DNA of 54,238 nucleotides from JBCBSS01 sp039819065 (GTDB lineage Bacteria > Bacteroidota > Bacteroidia > Cytophagales > Cyclobacteriaceae), in contig JBCBSS010000034.1 in assembly GCA_039819065.1 (NCBI GenBank), positions 1-54,238 on the forward strand. The letters run 5' to 3'. Positions 17,350 to 25,137 of the stretch are shown one piece after another. Position 1 is the stretch's first letter; the number at the start of each line of letters is the position of its first letter. The notes under the pieces are model-generated. The model worked only from the letters and a program-made list of their open reading frames with translations. It was not told where the DNA came from and ran no database searches. Both the position numbers and the translations under genes were made by a program.

Positions 17350-17952
17350 ACGGTAATTGCTAAGATGATCCTAATCTATGACTAGGGCTAAACCTGTTAG
17401 TTACGTAGAAACGTTAATATCAAATCAATTCTATATAACCTGCGCTGAGTTCCTACCTTAGGCCATCCTTGATAATTGCTTCAAGATGTCCTTGCGAAAG
17501 ATTATTTGGCTAGTAAGAGTGCGGCTGGCCGCCAAAATTCCGAGCCAGCGTGGGGGTGTGGGCTGAAGGTTTAATTTTGGCTTGATTTTTCTTTGCTTCC
17601 GTTTCTTTTCATCTAAGGAAAAGAAATGAAGGCTGTCTGATGATCAAGATATTCAAATTTTATTTGGTCAAATACTGGTCGTAATGAGTGAGGAACCCCA
17701 ACAACAGACCAAAAGTGAAGATTTCGGGATTTAAAAGTTAGTATAAAATGTCAAACAAGCATTTTACAACGCGCTGAATACCGTTTTTATAGAAAAATAA
17801 TTATCAACGACGCCTACCCTAATTCATGCTAGAACAGATGTTATGTTGGTTCTGCCAATGTTTCAAAATCTATCTAACTGATACAAGAAATCGGAAACCT
17901 AACAGTCTACACTAAGTGTTCAATCAGTAGAACAACTTAAAACCACCACAAG
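17350..17952. other. 603-bp intergenic stretch without a gene
   Basis: No coding frame is convincing. The segment 17575-17635 contains TTTCTTTTC and GAAAAGAAA arms around ATCTAAG, resembling the decayed TTTTGGTTTCTTTT repeats common in Bacteroidota intergenic regions. The remainder is AT-rich with no visible promoter or RNA that I can support. Confidence 0.4.
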
Positions 17953-18201
17953 ATGAGCATCAGAATAAAATTTGCACTGAAAGCTTATGGTATTGCTTTG
18001 ATTCCACTGACGGTTTTGTTAATCATATCTTCCGAGCCTTCAGAAATCTGGTCCGGATTTATATGGCTGGCTGTCTACGCCCTTTTATGGATAGCCGTAC
18101 CAGCCTATTTCGTTGGATTGTTCTATGAATTTGTAATCTCACTAAGAAAACAAAGGCAAGAGAGAAATAAGGCTAGGCCTAAACATCAAAACAATCATTA
18201 A
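17953..18201 (+). CDS. Small two-helix membrane protein
   Basis: The 82-aa protein has two hydrophobic helices (about residues 10-28 and 34-58) and a basic, charged tail (RKQRQERNKARPKHQNNH). The tail is expected in the cytosol. I do not recognise the family. It precedes another small membrane protein by 174 bp and may share its transcript. Confidence 0.55.
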   Translation: MSIRIKFALKAYGIALIPLTVLLIISSEPSEIWSGFIWLAVYALLWIAVPAYFVGLFYEFVISLRKQRQERNKARPKHQNNH

Positions 18202-18375
18202 CTACACTTATTGAATGCAGTTGACTTTGATGAAGCGCCATTGCCAACTCATCCCTTCCACTCAGCAAAAGTTTCTAAGAAAGCTGGTGTACGTTCATAG
18301 AAGTCACCTAAATTTGACTAGTTCGAGCAAACTAACTCATACCCTGATTGTTGACCATCAAAACAGCTTTATAGA

Positions 18376-18819
18376 ATGGAAAAGTCCCTTTTATTAGAAA
18401 AGCAGAGTCAAAAACAGTGGATAGTGATGGCCATTGTATTTTGCACCAATGGCATACTGCTCATGCTAGGCAAGGATTTAGTAAACCTTCGTACGATAGT
18501 TGGAAGTGCCATGATCATTCTCAGTATCGCCTATTTGATCTATTCATTTATGGGTTACTCCCTCAAATCGAAATATGCAGCAAAAATCAAAGTGACAGAT
18601 GAGTCGATTGAGCTAAAAAGTAGTTTTTGGAAACCTCTGATAGCCATCAACTGGAAAGATATAAGGCATATCGAATTTGGCAACTTCAGCATAGCATTCG
18701 AACTGGCCAATGAAACAAAGTTGGTGACCTACAATACCAGTGCTGAACAATCTATACAAGTGAAGCAACTGTTAAGAGACACAGCTGGACAGCGTAATGT
18801 CCAGGTAATTGGTGGTTAA
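18376..18819 (+). CDS. Membrane protein with PH-like C-terminal domain
   Basis: The 147-aa protein has two membrane helices (about 17-32 and 38-58). A soluble beta-rich domain follows (residues 68-140), with 'AKIKVTDESIELKSSFWKP', 'INWKDIRHIEFGNFSIAFEL' and a C-terminal helix, the pattern of bacterial PH (YdbS-like) domains. The next gene starts 20 bp downstream, suggesting one transcript with the S41-like protease. Function is unknown. Confidence 0.6.
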   Translation: MEKSLLLEKQSQKQWIVMAIVFCTNGILLMLGKDLVNLRTIVGSAMIILSIAYLIYSFMGYSLKSKYAAKIKVTDESIELKSSFWKPLIAINWKDIRHIEFGNFSIAFELANETKLVTYNTSAEQSIQVKQLLRDTAGQRNVQVIGG

Positions 18820-18839
18820 TTAATTCTATTCATACGTAA

Positions 18840-20345
18840 ATGAAAATCTATCCCCTCTTAATTATAGCTGTTTTACTTTCTAACAATGATGTATTCGCAC
18901 AGCAGAAGTTCAACTCTGACGAATTACAAAAAGACCTTACCATTCTAGGAGACATCACCATTGGTGTATCGCCTAAACTTACTGAAGAAGAGCGCCAACG
19001 TATTGATCAATTGGTTCAGAAAAAAAAGGCGTCGCTGGAAGGAAAAATGCTCACCACTATGTCATTTTTCAACTTTCTATCAGAGGTTGACTTTCAAACC
19101 AAATTTGATGAACATGCTTCGCTCGGCCTGACCGAAGAGGTATTGATACCGCTTTTAACAAAAAGTAAACTATTTCCTCTCCCCATTAAAATCATCGGGA
19201 ATAAAGTAGTTGTCAATTCCTCCGATGCAGAAGTGCCTTTTGGGTCGATCATCCGTGCCATTAATGGCACCAGCATAAATGACATTTTAGAGCCCTTTAT
19301 AAAGCATGACGATGATACGTTCGCCAAAAGAAGGCTTGAATCTCAATTCTCATTGGCCCATTTGATCAAACAGGGAAGCTTCGAAACCTTCCAAATAGAC
19401 TATACCGCACCATCAAATCCGGATGAAAACTTGCAGAAAACCGTTGCTGGTATTGATTTCGGGACATACAGAAATGTGTTTAGCGAAACTGTATTTCCAT
19501 TGCATCGTGACAAACTGCAAAACCTTATCAACACCCATCTCTATGAGAAGGATCGTACCTACTATCTGCAGCTCAATAGCTTTAATTGGGACTCGGAAAT
19601 AAAGCAGGGACTTTTCAACTTCCTTAGCACAGGCCACAAGAGTTTTGACAAAAAATTCAATGACATATTCAAGGAAATTTCGGATAGCAAGGCGGAAAAC
19701 CTCATCATAGACCTACGCTTCAATATGGGGGGCAATGTGAAAGTACCTGGGGTTTTATACAGTTACATTGCTCAAAATACTTTCACCGAAGATATAAGCG
19801 TAGCCATACAGGATTTCGAAATTCCCAATAAGGAGTATGTAACAAAAATATCGGGAGACAAAGTTGGCAATGCCAAAGAGGTGGGGAAATTCATCAAACG
19901 TTATCAAAAATACTTCACCCCAGAGGGCGACTCCAGGTATGTTTGGGCAATTGTAGACAACGAAACAAGGCAACCCTCAAAAAATGCTTTCAAGGGCAAG
20001 GTATACTTGCTAGTTGGAGGTAATTCGGTTTCAGCCTCCGCCTATTTTGCCGCATTGTTTAAAAGTCAAAAGAGAGGAGTAATTATAGGTGAGCAAATGG
20101 GTGGCTCCTATCTATCTCTGTCAGCCGGTCAAATTTTGACCTATCAGTTACCCACCACAAAAATCGAATTAGAAACACCTATTATGGAGGTCAACTTTTC
20201 CGATCAGCTCTATCAAAACATCAAAACGGATAGGGTCGCACCTGACGTCAAATTTGAAGAAGATGAACACTATCAATATTTTGTGCTCAAGAAAGATATA
20301 GCAGTAGAAAAGGTGATGGAGCAAATCAGATTGGGCAGCCAATAG
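18840..20345 (+). CDS. Secreted S41-family (tail-specific) protease-like protein
   Basis: The 501-aa protein has a signal peptide (1-20, ending FAQQ). The S41 fold is visible in the second half: 'NLIIDLRFNMGGN' near residue 290 and the nucleophile region 'LVGGNSVSASAYFAALFK' near 393-410, followed by 'VIIGEQMGGS'. These match the beta strand and catalytic-Ser segments of C-terminal processing proteases. A clear PDZ domain is not visible, although 'VPFGSIIRAINGTSINDI' near residue 130 is PDZ-like. It probably acts in the periplasm or at the cell surface. Confidence 0.8.
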   Translation: MKIYPLLIIAVLLSNNDVFAQQKFNSDELQKDLTILGDITIGVSPKLTEEERQRIDQLVQKKKASLEGKMLTTMSFFNFLSEVDFQTKFDEHASLGLTEEVLIPLLTKSKLFPLPIKIIGNKVVVNSSDAEVPFGSIIRAINGTSINDILEPFIKHDDDTFAKRRLESQFSLAHLIKQGSFETFQIDYTAPSNPDENLQKTVAGIDFGTYRNVFSETVFPLHRDKLQNLINTHLYEKDRTYYLQLNSFNWDSEIKQGLFNFLSTGHKSFDKKFNDIFKEISDSKAENLIIDLRFNMGGNVKVPGVLYSYIAQNTFTEDISVAIQDFEIPNKEYVTKISGDKVGNAKEVGKFIKRYQKYFTPEGDSRYVWAIVDNETRQPSKNAFKGKVYLLVGGNSVSASAYFAALFKSQKRGVIIGEQMGGSYLSLSAGQILTYQLPTTKIELETPIMEVNFSDQLYQNIKTDRVAPDVKFEEDEHYQYFVLKKDIAVEKVMEQIRLGSQ

Positions 20346-20370
20346 CTAGAACCGAAAAACAAACGTCAAG

Positions 20371-20847
20371 ATGAATCTTACGTCAATAAAGAAAAATTTG
20401 AACGAAACCTCCTTTTTCCACTCGGAGCAAGACATACTGAACCATTCTACCGTGATCGGATATGAAAAGAAATTCAAATGGAGCTGGATAGCGACCCAGC
20501 TGAACACTTTCATTGTTGCTACCGACTTTGGCAACGAGGAAGTCAATAAATCACTGATTGAACAACACCTGACCGAATCGTTTAAGTTTGCTAAGCAGAA
20601 CTACACCGGATGGCCCAGAGGGCTTCAGTCTGGGCTGGCAGTGATATCGATCTTGATTTCAACCAACGTAACTGACGAGGCCAAAGATTACTGTAGAAAG
20701 TTGAAGTCAGGAAAAAAATGGGCAGGGTTCTCCATTCCTGTGGTCTATCAGTCCAAGACCAACGAAGTCTTTCAATTTGAGCACAAACCGATGTGGGGTG
20801 CCATCTATTACCCACACTTTAAAAGCCTGATTAATAGCCTGAAATGA
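20371..20847 (+). CDS. Hypothetical protein, 158 aa
   Basis: This soluble protein has no signal peptide or membrane helix. It begins 25 bp after the protease gene on the same strand, so co-transcription is likely. The sequence is aromatic-rich ('GYEKKFKWSWIATQLNTFIVATDF', then 'NYTGWPRGLQSGLAVISILIS') and ends in an amphipathic helix. I do not recognise the family. Confidence 0.6.
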   Translation: MNLTSIKKNLNETSFFHSEQDILNHSTVIGYEKKFKWSWIATQLNTFIVATDFGNEEVNKSLIEQHLTESFKFAKQNYTGWPRGLQSGLAVISILISTNVTDEAKDYCRKLKSGKKWAGFSIPVVYQSKTNEVFQFEHKPMWGAIYYPHFKSLINSLK

Positions 20848-20906
20848 AGTACTGTGGTAAGCCCAAAGTACCCCATGTAACATTCAGTGGCCTCTAATTC
20901 AAGCAG

Positions 20907-21086
20907 ATGGGTAAAGTTGGAGTAGATTACCAAACAAAGGTTAACATCCTGGAAAATGGAAATATCCTGTGGTCAAAACATGAGAATAAAGCGTTAGTAC
21001 TTGAAGTCGGAGATCAAGATTCGATCAGAGTACATAGGGAATACTATATAAGGCGTATTACGCTGGTTAAGAAAGACAAGGAGTAA
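20907..21086 (+). CDS. Possible small protein, 59 aa
   Basis: An ATG at 20907 opens 59 codons to TAA 21084-21086: MGKVGVDYQTKVNILENG at the start and IRRITLVKKDKE at the end. The composition is protein-like (alternating hydrophobic beta pattern, no rare residues) and it occupies most of a 396-bp gap. There is no family match I can name and no strong ribosome site, so this is a candidate only. Confidence 0.35.
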   Translation: MGKVGVDYQTKVNILENGNILWSKHENKALVLEVGDQDSIRVHREYYIRRITLVKKDKE

Positions 21087-21243
21087 GGTCAGGTAGTTTA
21101 ATAGCTACTTTAGCCACAGGAACTATAGGGCTCATGCCATGCCAACAAAAGCATTCTGAGCACTTTTATCCATCTAAATGAAGATTTCCATTATTTTTAG
21201 CCTCTAGAGATAACCTTTTTTTAATCAGTACCGAGCTTATAGA

Positions 21244-22599
21244 ATGGAAAAACCTAAATGGCTAGACGAGCTTCAGCAAAAAAGCTGGGAGCCGGAAATC
21301 CTGCTTTCAGGTATAGTACTTTATGGAATGTTTCAGGCCCCTGGCCTCTTAGATAGTTTCCTGGCATTTGCCAAGCTTAATATTGATGGCAATTTCAACT
21401 CTCTGGATAATCTCGTAGCACTGCTTAAGATAGGTTTTTACTGGCTCACACTCGGACTCATACTGCATCTCATCAGCAGAGGAATTTGGGTGGGCATGGT
21501 AGGCCTTAGTTTCACCTTTCCTGATGGCATCAAAAAGGAAAACCTCAAACTAAGTCCGCGCTTTCGAAAAAGGGTCGATAGAATACCTTCGATAGAACAG
21601 ATCATCATCAACCTGGAAAAACTATGCAGTTCTCTTTTTTCCATTTCCTTCATGATGTTTATGATGGTAATGGGGGGTTATCTTTTCCTGTTGGTGACTT
21701 TTATTCTACCTATTGTCGCCTACATCAGCTACGTTGGCGCACAATTTCTGACAGAAGGTAATACAATTTTCCTGCAGCTATACAGCTATGTCATTCTGGC
21801 CATAGGTGTTATCGGACTCTTTGATTTCATCAGCTTAGGACTGTTGAAAAAAATCAAATTCATATCTTCCATTTACTATCCCATTCACAGGCTTATCAGC
21901 ATCCTTTCCTTAGCACGTTTTTATCGACCGATTTATTTTACACTTGTCTCCAACTACAATAAATGGAAAATAGGGGCATTTTTACTGATTTATGTGGTTG
22001 TCAGCCTTTTTATGCTTGGTATTATTTCCTCAAGAAATCCTATACCTGGGGAGAGCTGGTCTCGGATAACGATTTGGAGTAATGAAAAAGGAGTGTCTAG
22101 CGATAGCGGCTACTTCGACGATCAAAATGACGACTTTCACTCAATAGACGCACAGATACAATCAGATATCATTTCTGAAAATACGGTGAGACTTTTCAGT
22201 GTATTGAGAATTGGCAGAGAAGATTCGGTCAAGAAATATTGTGGATATGACTCCCTAATAAAACTGGACACCGCAAACCGCTATATAGACTTGCATTGTG
22301 CATCCATTTTTCACCAGGTGTTTCTTGACAACAAAAAAATTGATAGTCTTGAATGGCGATTTCATTACAAGCAAAAAACAGATCAAAGGGGCATTTTGAC
22401 CTATCTGGATATCACTGATCTGCCAAGAGGTATGCACACGATTACGGTGAGGGGGCCAGAAGAAATGTATAGAGGTACATTCGCGGAGATTCCATTCTAT
22501 CGTGAGATCAGCCCAAGTGGTTATAACATATCAACCACATCAGAGCAAAAAGAAGATAAGCCAAGTTACCTGGAGTTAAAACCAGTATTTCCAAAGTGA
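21244..22599 (+). CDS. Large polytopic membrane protein, unknown function
   Basis: The 451-aa protein has a cytosolic start (MEKPKWLDELQQKSWEPEILLSG). About six membrane helices follow, at roughly residues 23-40, 62-88, 135-165, 172-200 and 240-262. A periplasmic beta-rich domain occupies 270-435 ('YIDLHCASIFHQVFLDNKKI', 'MHTITVRG'). The N-terminal 'WEPEILLSGI' motif is a pattern I associate with conserved Cytophagales membrane proteins, but no function is established. Confidence 0.65.
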   Translation: MEKPKWLDELQQKSWEPEILLSGIVLYGMFQAPGLLDSFLAFAKLNIDGNFNSLDNLVALLKIGFYWLTLGLILHLISRGIWVGMVGLSFTFPDGIKKENLKLSPRFRKRVDRIPSIEQIIINLEKLCSSLFSISFMMFMMVMGGYLFLLVTFILPIVAYISYVGAQFLTEGNTIFLQLYSYVILAIGVIGLFDFISLGLLKKIKFISSIYYPIHRLISILSLARFYRPIYFTLVSNYNKWKIGAFLLIYVVVSLFMLGIISSRNPIPGESWSRITIWSNEKGVSSDSGYFDDQNDDFHSIDAQIQSDIISENTVRLFSVLRIGREDSVKKYCGYDSLIKLDTANRYIDLHCASIFHQVFLDNKKIDSLEWRFHYKQKTDQRGILTYLDITDLPRGMHTITVRGPEEMYRGTFAEIPFYREISPSGYNISTTSEQKEDKPSYLELKPVFPK

Positions 22600-22689
22600 T
22601 GCCTGGGACACAAGGATTGGAATTTTATCTAATATAAAGGTTTGAAAATTAAAACCTTCAGGATTCCTACATGAGGATTTACCCTATTT

Positions 22690-22786
22690 TGATCCTGCCA
22701 GGACTCGAATCCCGATGGGAATCGGGACAGGCTCTGGAACCTTCCCGACTTAGTCGGGATGCTCTATCCAGTTGAACTACAAGACA
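22690..22786 (-). pseudogene. tRNA-Arg-like pseudogene with two inserted palindromes
   Basis: Read on the minus strand, the 5' half (GTCTTGTAGTTCAACTGGA...) and the 3' end (TTCGAGTCCTGGCAGGATCA) match the intact tRNA-Arg at 23158-23231. The anticodon arm is replaced by TCCCGACTAAGTCGGGA, and the T stem is interrupted by a second palindrome containing TCCCGATTCCCATCGGGA. Base 1 is T instead of G, so it cannot pair with C72. It cannot fold as a normal tRNA. Confidence 0.75.
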
Positions 22787-22789
22787 AAA

Positions 22790-22815
22790 AAAGCCTGAGC
22801 AAAAACTCAGGCTTT
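22790..22815 (-). terminator. Intrinsic terminator (first tandem copy)
   Basis: AAAGCCTGAG (22790-22799) pairs with CTCAGGCTTT (22806-22815) around a six-base loop. On the minus strand the stem is followed by a run of seven T. It lies between the Pro-like and Arg-like sequences. A near-identical hairpin recurs at 23016-23041, showing that the Arg-terminator-Pro block is duplicated in tandem. Confidence 0.75.
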
Positions 22816-22820
22816 GTAAG

Positions 22821-22875
22821 TCGGGGTGGCAGGATTCGAACCTGCGACCCTCCCGATACAATCGGGATGCGCTGG
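22821..22875 (-). pseudogene. 3' fragment of tRNA-Pro with a palindrome for an anticodon arm
   Basis: The acceptor 3' strand and T arm (GCAGGTTCGAATCCTGC) are identical to those of tRNA-Pro(TGG) at 23047-23121. Upstream of them the anticodon arm has become TCCCGATTGTATCGGGA, and only AGCGCA of the D arm remains. The 5' acceptor strand is missing. It is a decayed duplicate. Confidence 0.7.
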
Positions 22876-22889
22876 AATAAAAGCACAAA

Positions 22890-22917
22890 AAAAGCCCTAG
22901 ATAGTCTATCTAGAGCT
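22890..22917 (-). terminator. Intrinsic terminator hairpin
   Basis: AAAGCCCTAGATAG pairs with CTATCTAGAGCTTT with a minimal loop. On the minus strand it is followed by a T-rich tract. It follows the Arg-like pseudogene at 22937-23010 in the direction of transcription. Confidence 0.65.
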
Positions 22918-22936
22918 TTTCAATTCTCGACTCAAG

Positions 22937-23010
22937 TGATCCTGCCAGGACTCGAACCTGGAACCTTCCCGACTAAGTCGGGATGCTCTATCCAGTTGAA
23001 CTACAAGACA
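22937..23010 (-). pseudogene. Full-length tRNA-Arg-like pseudogene with palindromic anticodon arm
   Basis: The 74-nt length, D arm, variable loop (AGGTT), T arm and acceptor 3' strand match the intact tRNA-Arg(TCT) nearby. The 17-nt anticodon arm is exactly replaced by TCCCGACTTAGTCGGGA. The cloverleaf is kept, but the loop reads ACTTAGT, with C instead of the universal U at position 33 and a formal anticodon TTA. Base 1 is T, breaking the first acceptor pair. I consider it non-functional, though transcription is possible. Confidence 0.75.
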
Positions 23011-23015
23011 TAAAA

Positions 23016-23041
23016 AAAGCCCGAGTAAAAACTCAGGCTTT
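23016..23041 (-). terminator. Intrinsic terminator (second tandem copy)
   Basis: AAAGCCCGAG (23016-23025) pairs with CTCAGGCTTT (23032-23041), with a single C·A mismatch. It is followed on the minus strand by a run of seven T. It terminates the transcript coming from tRNA-Pro. Confidence 0.75.
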
Positions 23042-23046
23042 GTAAG

Positions 23047-23121
23047 TCGGGGTGGCAGGATTCGAACCTGCGACCCCCTGGTCCCAAACCAGGTGCGCTA
23101 ACCGGGCTGCGCTACACCCCG
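23047..23121 (-). tRNA. tRNA-Pro (anticodon TGG)
   Basis: On the minus strand the acceptor CGGGGTG pairs with CACCCCG and a discriminator A follows. The D arm (GCGC...GCGC), anticodon stem-loop CCTGG-TTTGGGA-CCAGG and T arm GCAGG-TTCGAAT-CCTGC are all canonical. Anticodon TGG reads CCN proline codons. CCA is not encoded. It is the only intact Pro copy in the cluster. Confidence 0.95.
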
Positions 23122-23135
23122 AACTTAAAATTTTA

Positions 23136-23153
23136 AGCCGGCTTTCGCCGGCT
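23136..23153 (-). terminator. Terminator hairpin with GAAA tetraloop
   Basis: On the minus strand AGCCGGC-GAAA-GCCGGCT is followed by TAAAATTTT. It lies between tRNA-Arg and tRNA-Pro and would end or process the Ser-Arg transcript. Confidence 0.6.
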
Positions 23154-23157
23154 GAAG

Positions 23158-23231
23158 TGATCCTGCCAGGACTCGAACCTGGAACCTACTGCTTAGAAGG
23201 CAGTTGCTCTATCCAGTTGAGCTACAAGACC
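23158..23231 (-). tRNA. tRNA-Arg (anticodon TCT)
   Basis: On the minus strand acceptor GGTCTTG pairs with CAGGATC (with G·T wobbles) and a discriminator A follows. The anticodon stem-loop ACTGC-CTTCTAA-GCAGT gives anticodon TCT for AGA/AGG codons. The T arm CCAGG-TTCGAGT-CCTGG is canonical. Length is 74 nt. This is the parent of the two Arg-like pseudogenes to its left. Confidence 0.95.
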
Positions 23232-23236
23232 ATCAC

Positions 23237-23324
<88 letters not shown>

Positions 23325-23517
23325 GGCCGAAAAGGACTGCAAATATAAGAGAACTATTTTAACATCACCAACGCCAAAATTAAAAAAGTGCGTTTTTTTA
23401 TATCTGTCGAATAAAGGCACCATTTACCAATGACAAGCACCTACAAAAACTGTTGCGTCAATTGTGATAAATGGTATTGGCCTACTCTATACCCTTTTTT
23501 ATATTTGTCCGTTTCTA

Positions 23518-24498
23518 ATGGAGATGGATATTACTTGGTTTAGATCATTCGGCATTTTTGAGATCGTAGTCATCGTTCTCTTTGTCATCTTTTACGGGAT
23601 TTACCTTTACCGGATCATCAGCATTGCCGAACGTTTGGGCACCTCCTATAAGAATGTCTTCATTAAAATAGGCATCCGCACCATTTACTTTGGGCTATTG
23701 ATAGTAGCCCTGCTCGGCCCGTCATTTGGCCAGTCCACCAAAGAGATCAAGTCGGTGGGGAAAGACATATTCATAGCCGTGGATTTGTCACAATCGATGA
23801 ATGCTTTCGATGTCCAGCCTAGCCGGCTTAAAAAGGTGAAGTTCGAGCTAAAGAATATCGTCAATGCCTTTAGCTCAGATCGGATTGGACTCATTATCTT
23901 TTCTTCGGAGGCATTTATGCAGTGTCCCCTCACTTACGATCAAAATGCACTGGGCTTATTCATTGAAACACTGAATACCGGGTTAGTGCCTAATGCTGGA
24001 ACTGATTTTGGGCCACCACTTAGAATGGCATTGGACAAACTAAACCAAGAAGGTACCAGCAGTGCCCAGCAAAAATCCAAGATCATTGTCTTGATCAGCG
24101 ATGGTGAAGATTTCGGAGAAGAAACTGATGAAATTGCTGAAGAAATAGAGAATACCGGTATCAAACTTTTCACGCTGGGTATTGGTACACAACGGGGAAG
24201 TAAGATCAGAACGACCAAAGGTTTCAAGAAGGACCGAAGTGGTCAAGAGGTTCTAACCAGGCTCAACCCTCGATCACTTAAATCCCTGGCATCAAAGACA
24301 GACGGAAAGTATTTTGAAGTAACGGCAACAAACAACGATATTTCACGATTAATAAATACGATCAATCAAATTGAAGGTGAATTGAAGGATACACGTGAAA
24401 TAGACGTTTCGGCCAACAAATACTTCTATTTCCTCATTACGGCCTTAGGGTTAATCTTATTAGATGCACTGCTCAGTTTCAAAACCATTAGAATATGA
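23518..24498 (+). CDS. batB: Bat-type VWA-domain membrane protein
   Basis: The VWA domain has a MIDAS motif DLSQSMN about 89 residues from the start, with 'GLIIFSSEAFMQCPLTYD' and 'VLISDGEDFGEETDE' later. It is flanked by two N-terminal membrane helices (about 10-30 and 45-65) and one C-terminal helix ('FYFLITALGLILLDALLSF'), the BatA/BatB layout. The frame opens at 23464, but ATG 23518 (MEMDITWFRSFG) gives the usual family N-terminus. The stop overlaps the next start (ATGA). Bat proteins form an envelope complex linked to aerotolerance; moxR, DUF58 and batA are not adjacent here. Confidence 0.85.
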   Translation: MEMDITWFRSFGIFEIVVIVLFVIFYGIYLYRIISIAERLGTSYKNVFIKIGIRTIYFGLLIVALLGPSFGQSTKEIKSVGKDIFIAVDLSQSMNAFDVQPSRLKKVKFELKNIVNAFSSDRIGLIIFSSEAFMQCPLTYDQNALGLFIETLNTGLVPNAGTDFGPPLRMALDKLNQEGTSSAQQKSKIIVLISDGEDFGEETDEIAEEIENTGIKLFTLGIGTQRGSKIRTTKGFKKDRSGQEVLTRLNPRSLKSLASKTDGKYFEVTATNNDISRLINTINQIEGELKDTREIDVSANKYFYFLITALGLILLDALLSFKTIRI

Positions 24499-25133
24499 GG
24501 TATCTTTTGGTGGCCATATTGACTTTTGCACCTTTCGGTAAATCACCGGATGTTTCAGGCATTAATAAGATGAAGGATGAAGCCAAAGCAGCTTATAATA
24601 AAGGTGAATGGCAAACGGTGATCGACAAATACGCTTATTTAATTGATTCCGTGAAATTGAAAGAAGACGCCATTCTATTGAACTTGGCCAACGCCTATTT
24701 CAATCTAAAAGATACTTCTAACACCATCCCTGCTTACGAGGCTTTATTATCCAGCAAAAATTCAGGAATAAAGTCAGTGGCGTATCAGCAGCTAGGCGTT
24801 CTAGCTAACCGAGATAAGCAGCCGGAAAATGCACTGGAATATTTCAAGGGTGCACTTAAAGCCAATCCTGATAACGAAGATGCGCGATACAATTACGAAT
24901 TGATCAAGAAGGCTTTAAAAAAGAAAGAAGAAAAAGACGGCCCTTCAGATTTTGCTAAACAGTTAAAGGCAGCAGCCGACAAACTTGTGTCTCAGTTCAG
25001 GTTCCTTGACGCCTATACATTGATGATTCAAGGTGCCGAAAAGGATGACACCGTTGAAGAATTTTACGGAGAATTTATTGGCAGAATTGCACAGATTGTG
25101 AACATAGATTACACTGCTCCGTCTATACAATAA
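24495..25133 (+). CDS. TPR protein of the Bat cluster
   Basis: The 212-aa protein has a short hydrophobic N-terminus (MRYLLVAILTFAPFG) and about three TPR units between residues 25 and 140 ('AAYNKGEWQTVIDKY', 'LNLANAYFNLKDTSNTIPAYEAL', 'ALEYFKGALKANPDNEDARYNYEL'). A lysine-rich linker and a C-terminal helical segment follow. It starts 4 bp inside batB, showing translational coupling. It probably acts as a periplasmic scaffold with BatB. Confidence 0.75.
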   Translation: MRYLLVAILTFAPFGKSPDVSGINKMKDEAKAAYNKGEWQTVIDKYAYLIDSVKLKEDAILLNLANAYFNLKDTSNTIPAYEALLSSKNSGIKSVAYQQLGVLANRDKQPENALEYFKGALKANPDNEDARYNYELIKKALKKKEEKDGPSDFAKQLKAAADKLVSQFRFLDAYTLMIQGAEKDDTVEEFYGEFIGRIAQIVNIDYTAPSIQ

Positions 25134-25137
25134 CAGC

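Noticed and set aside
22937..23010. An ochre-suppressor tRNA (formal anticodon TTA)
   Set aside because: Position 33 is C rather than U, acceptor pair 1-72 is broken, and the loop is part of a repeat palindrome, so decoding is unlikely.
23464..23517. Upstream extension of batB
   Set aside because: The extra 18 codons add a hydrophobic stretch absent from the family; ATG 23518 gives the expected N-terminus.
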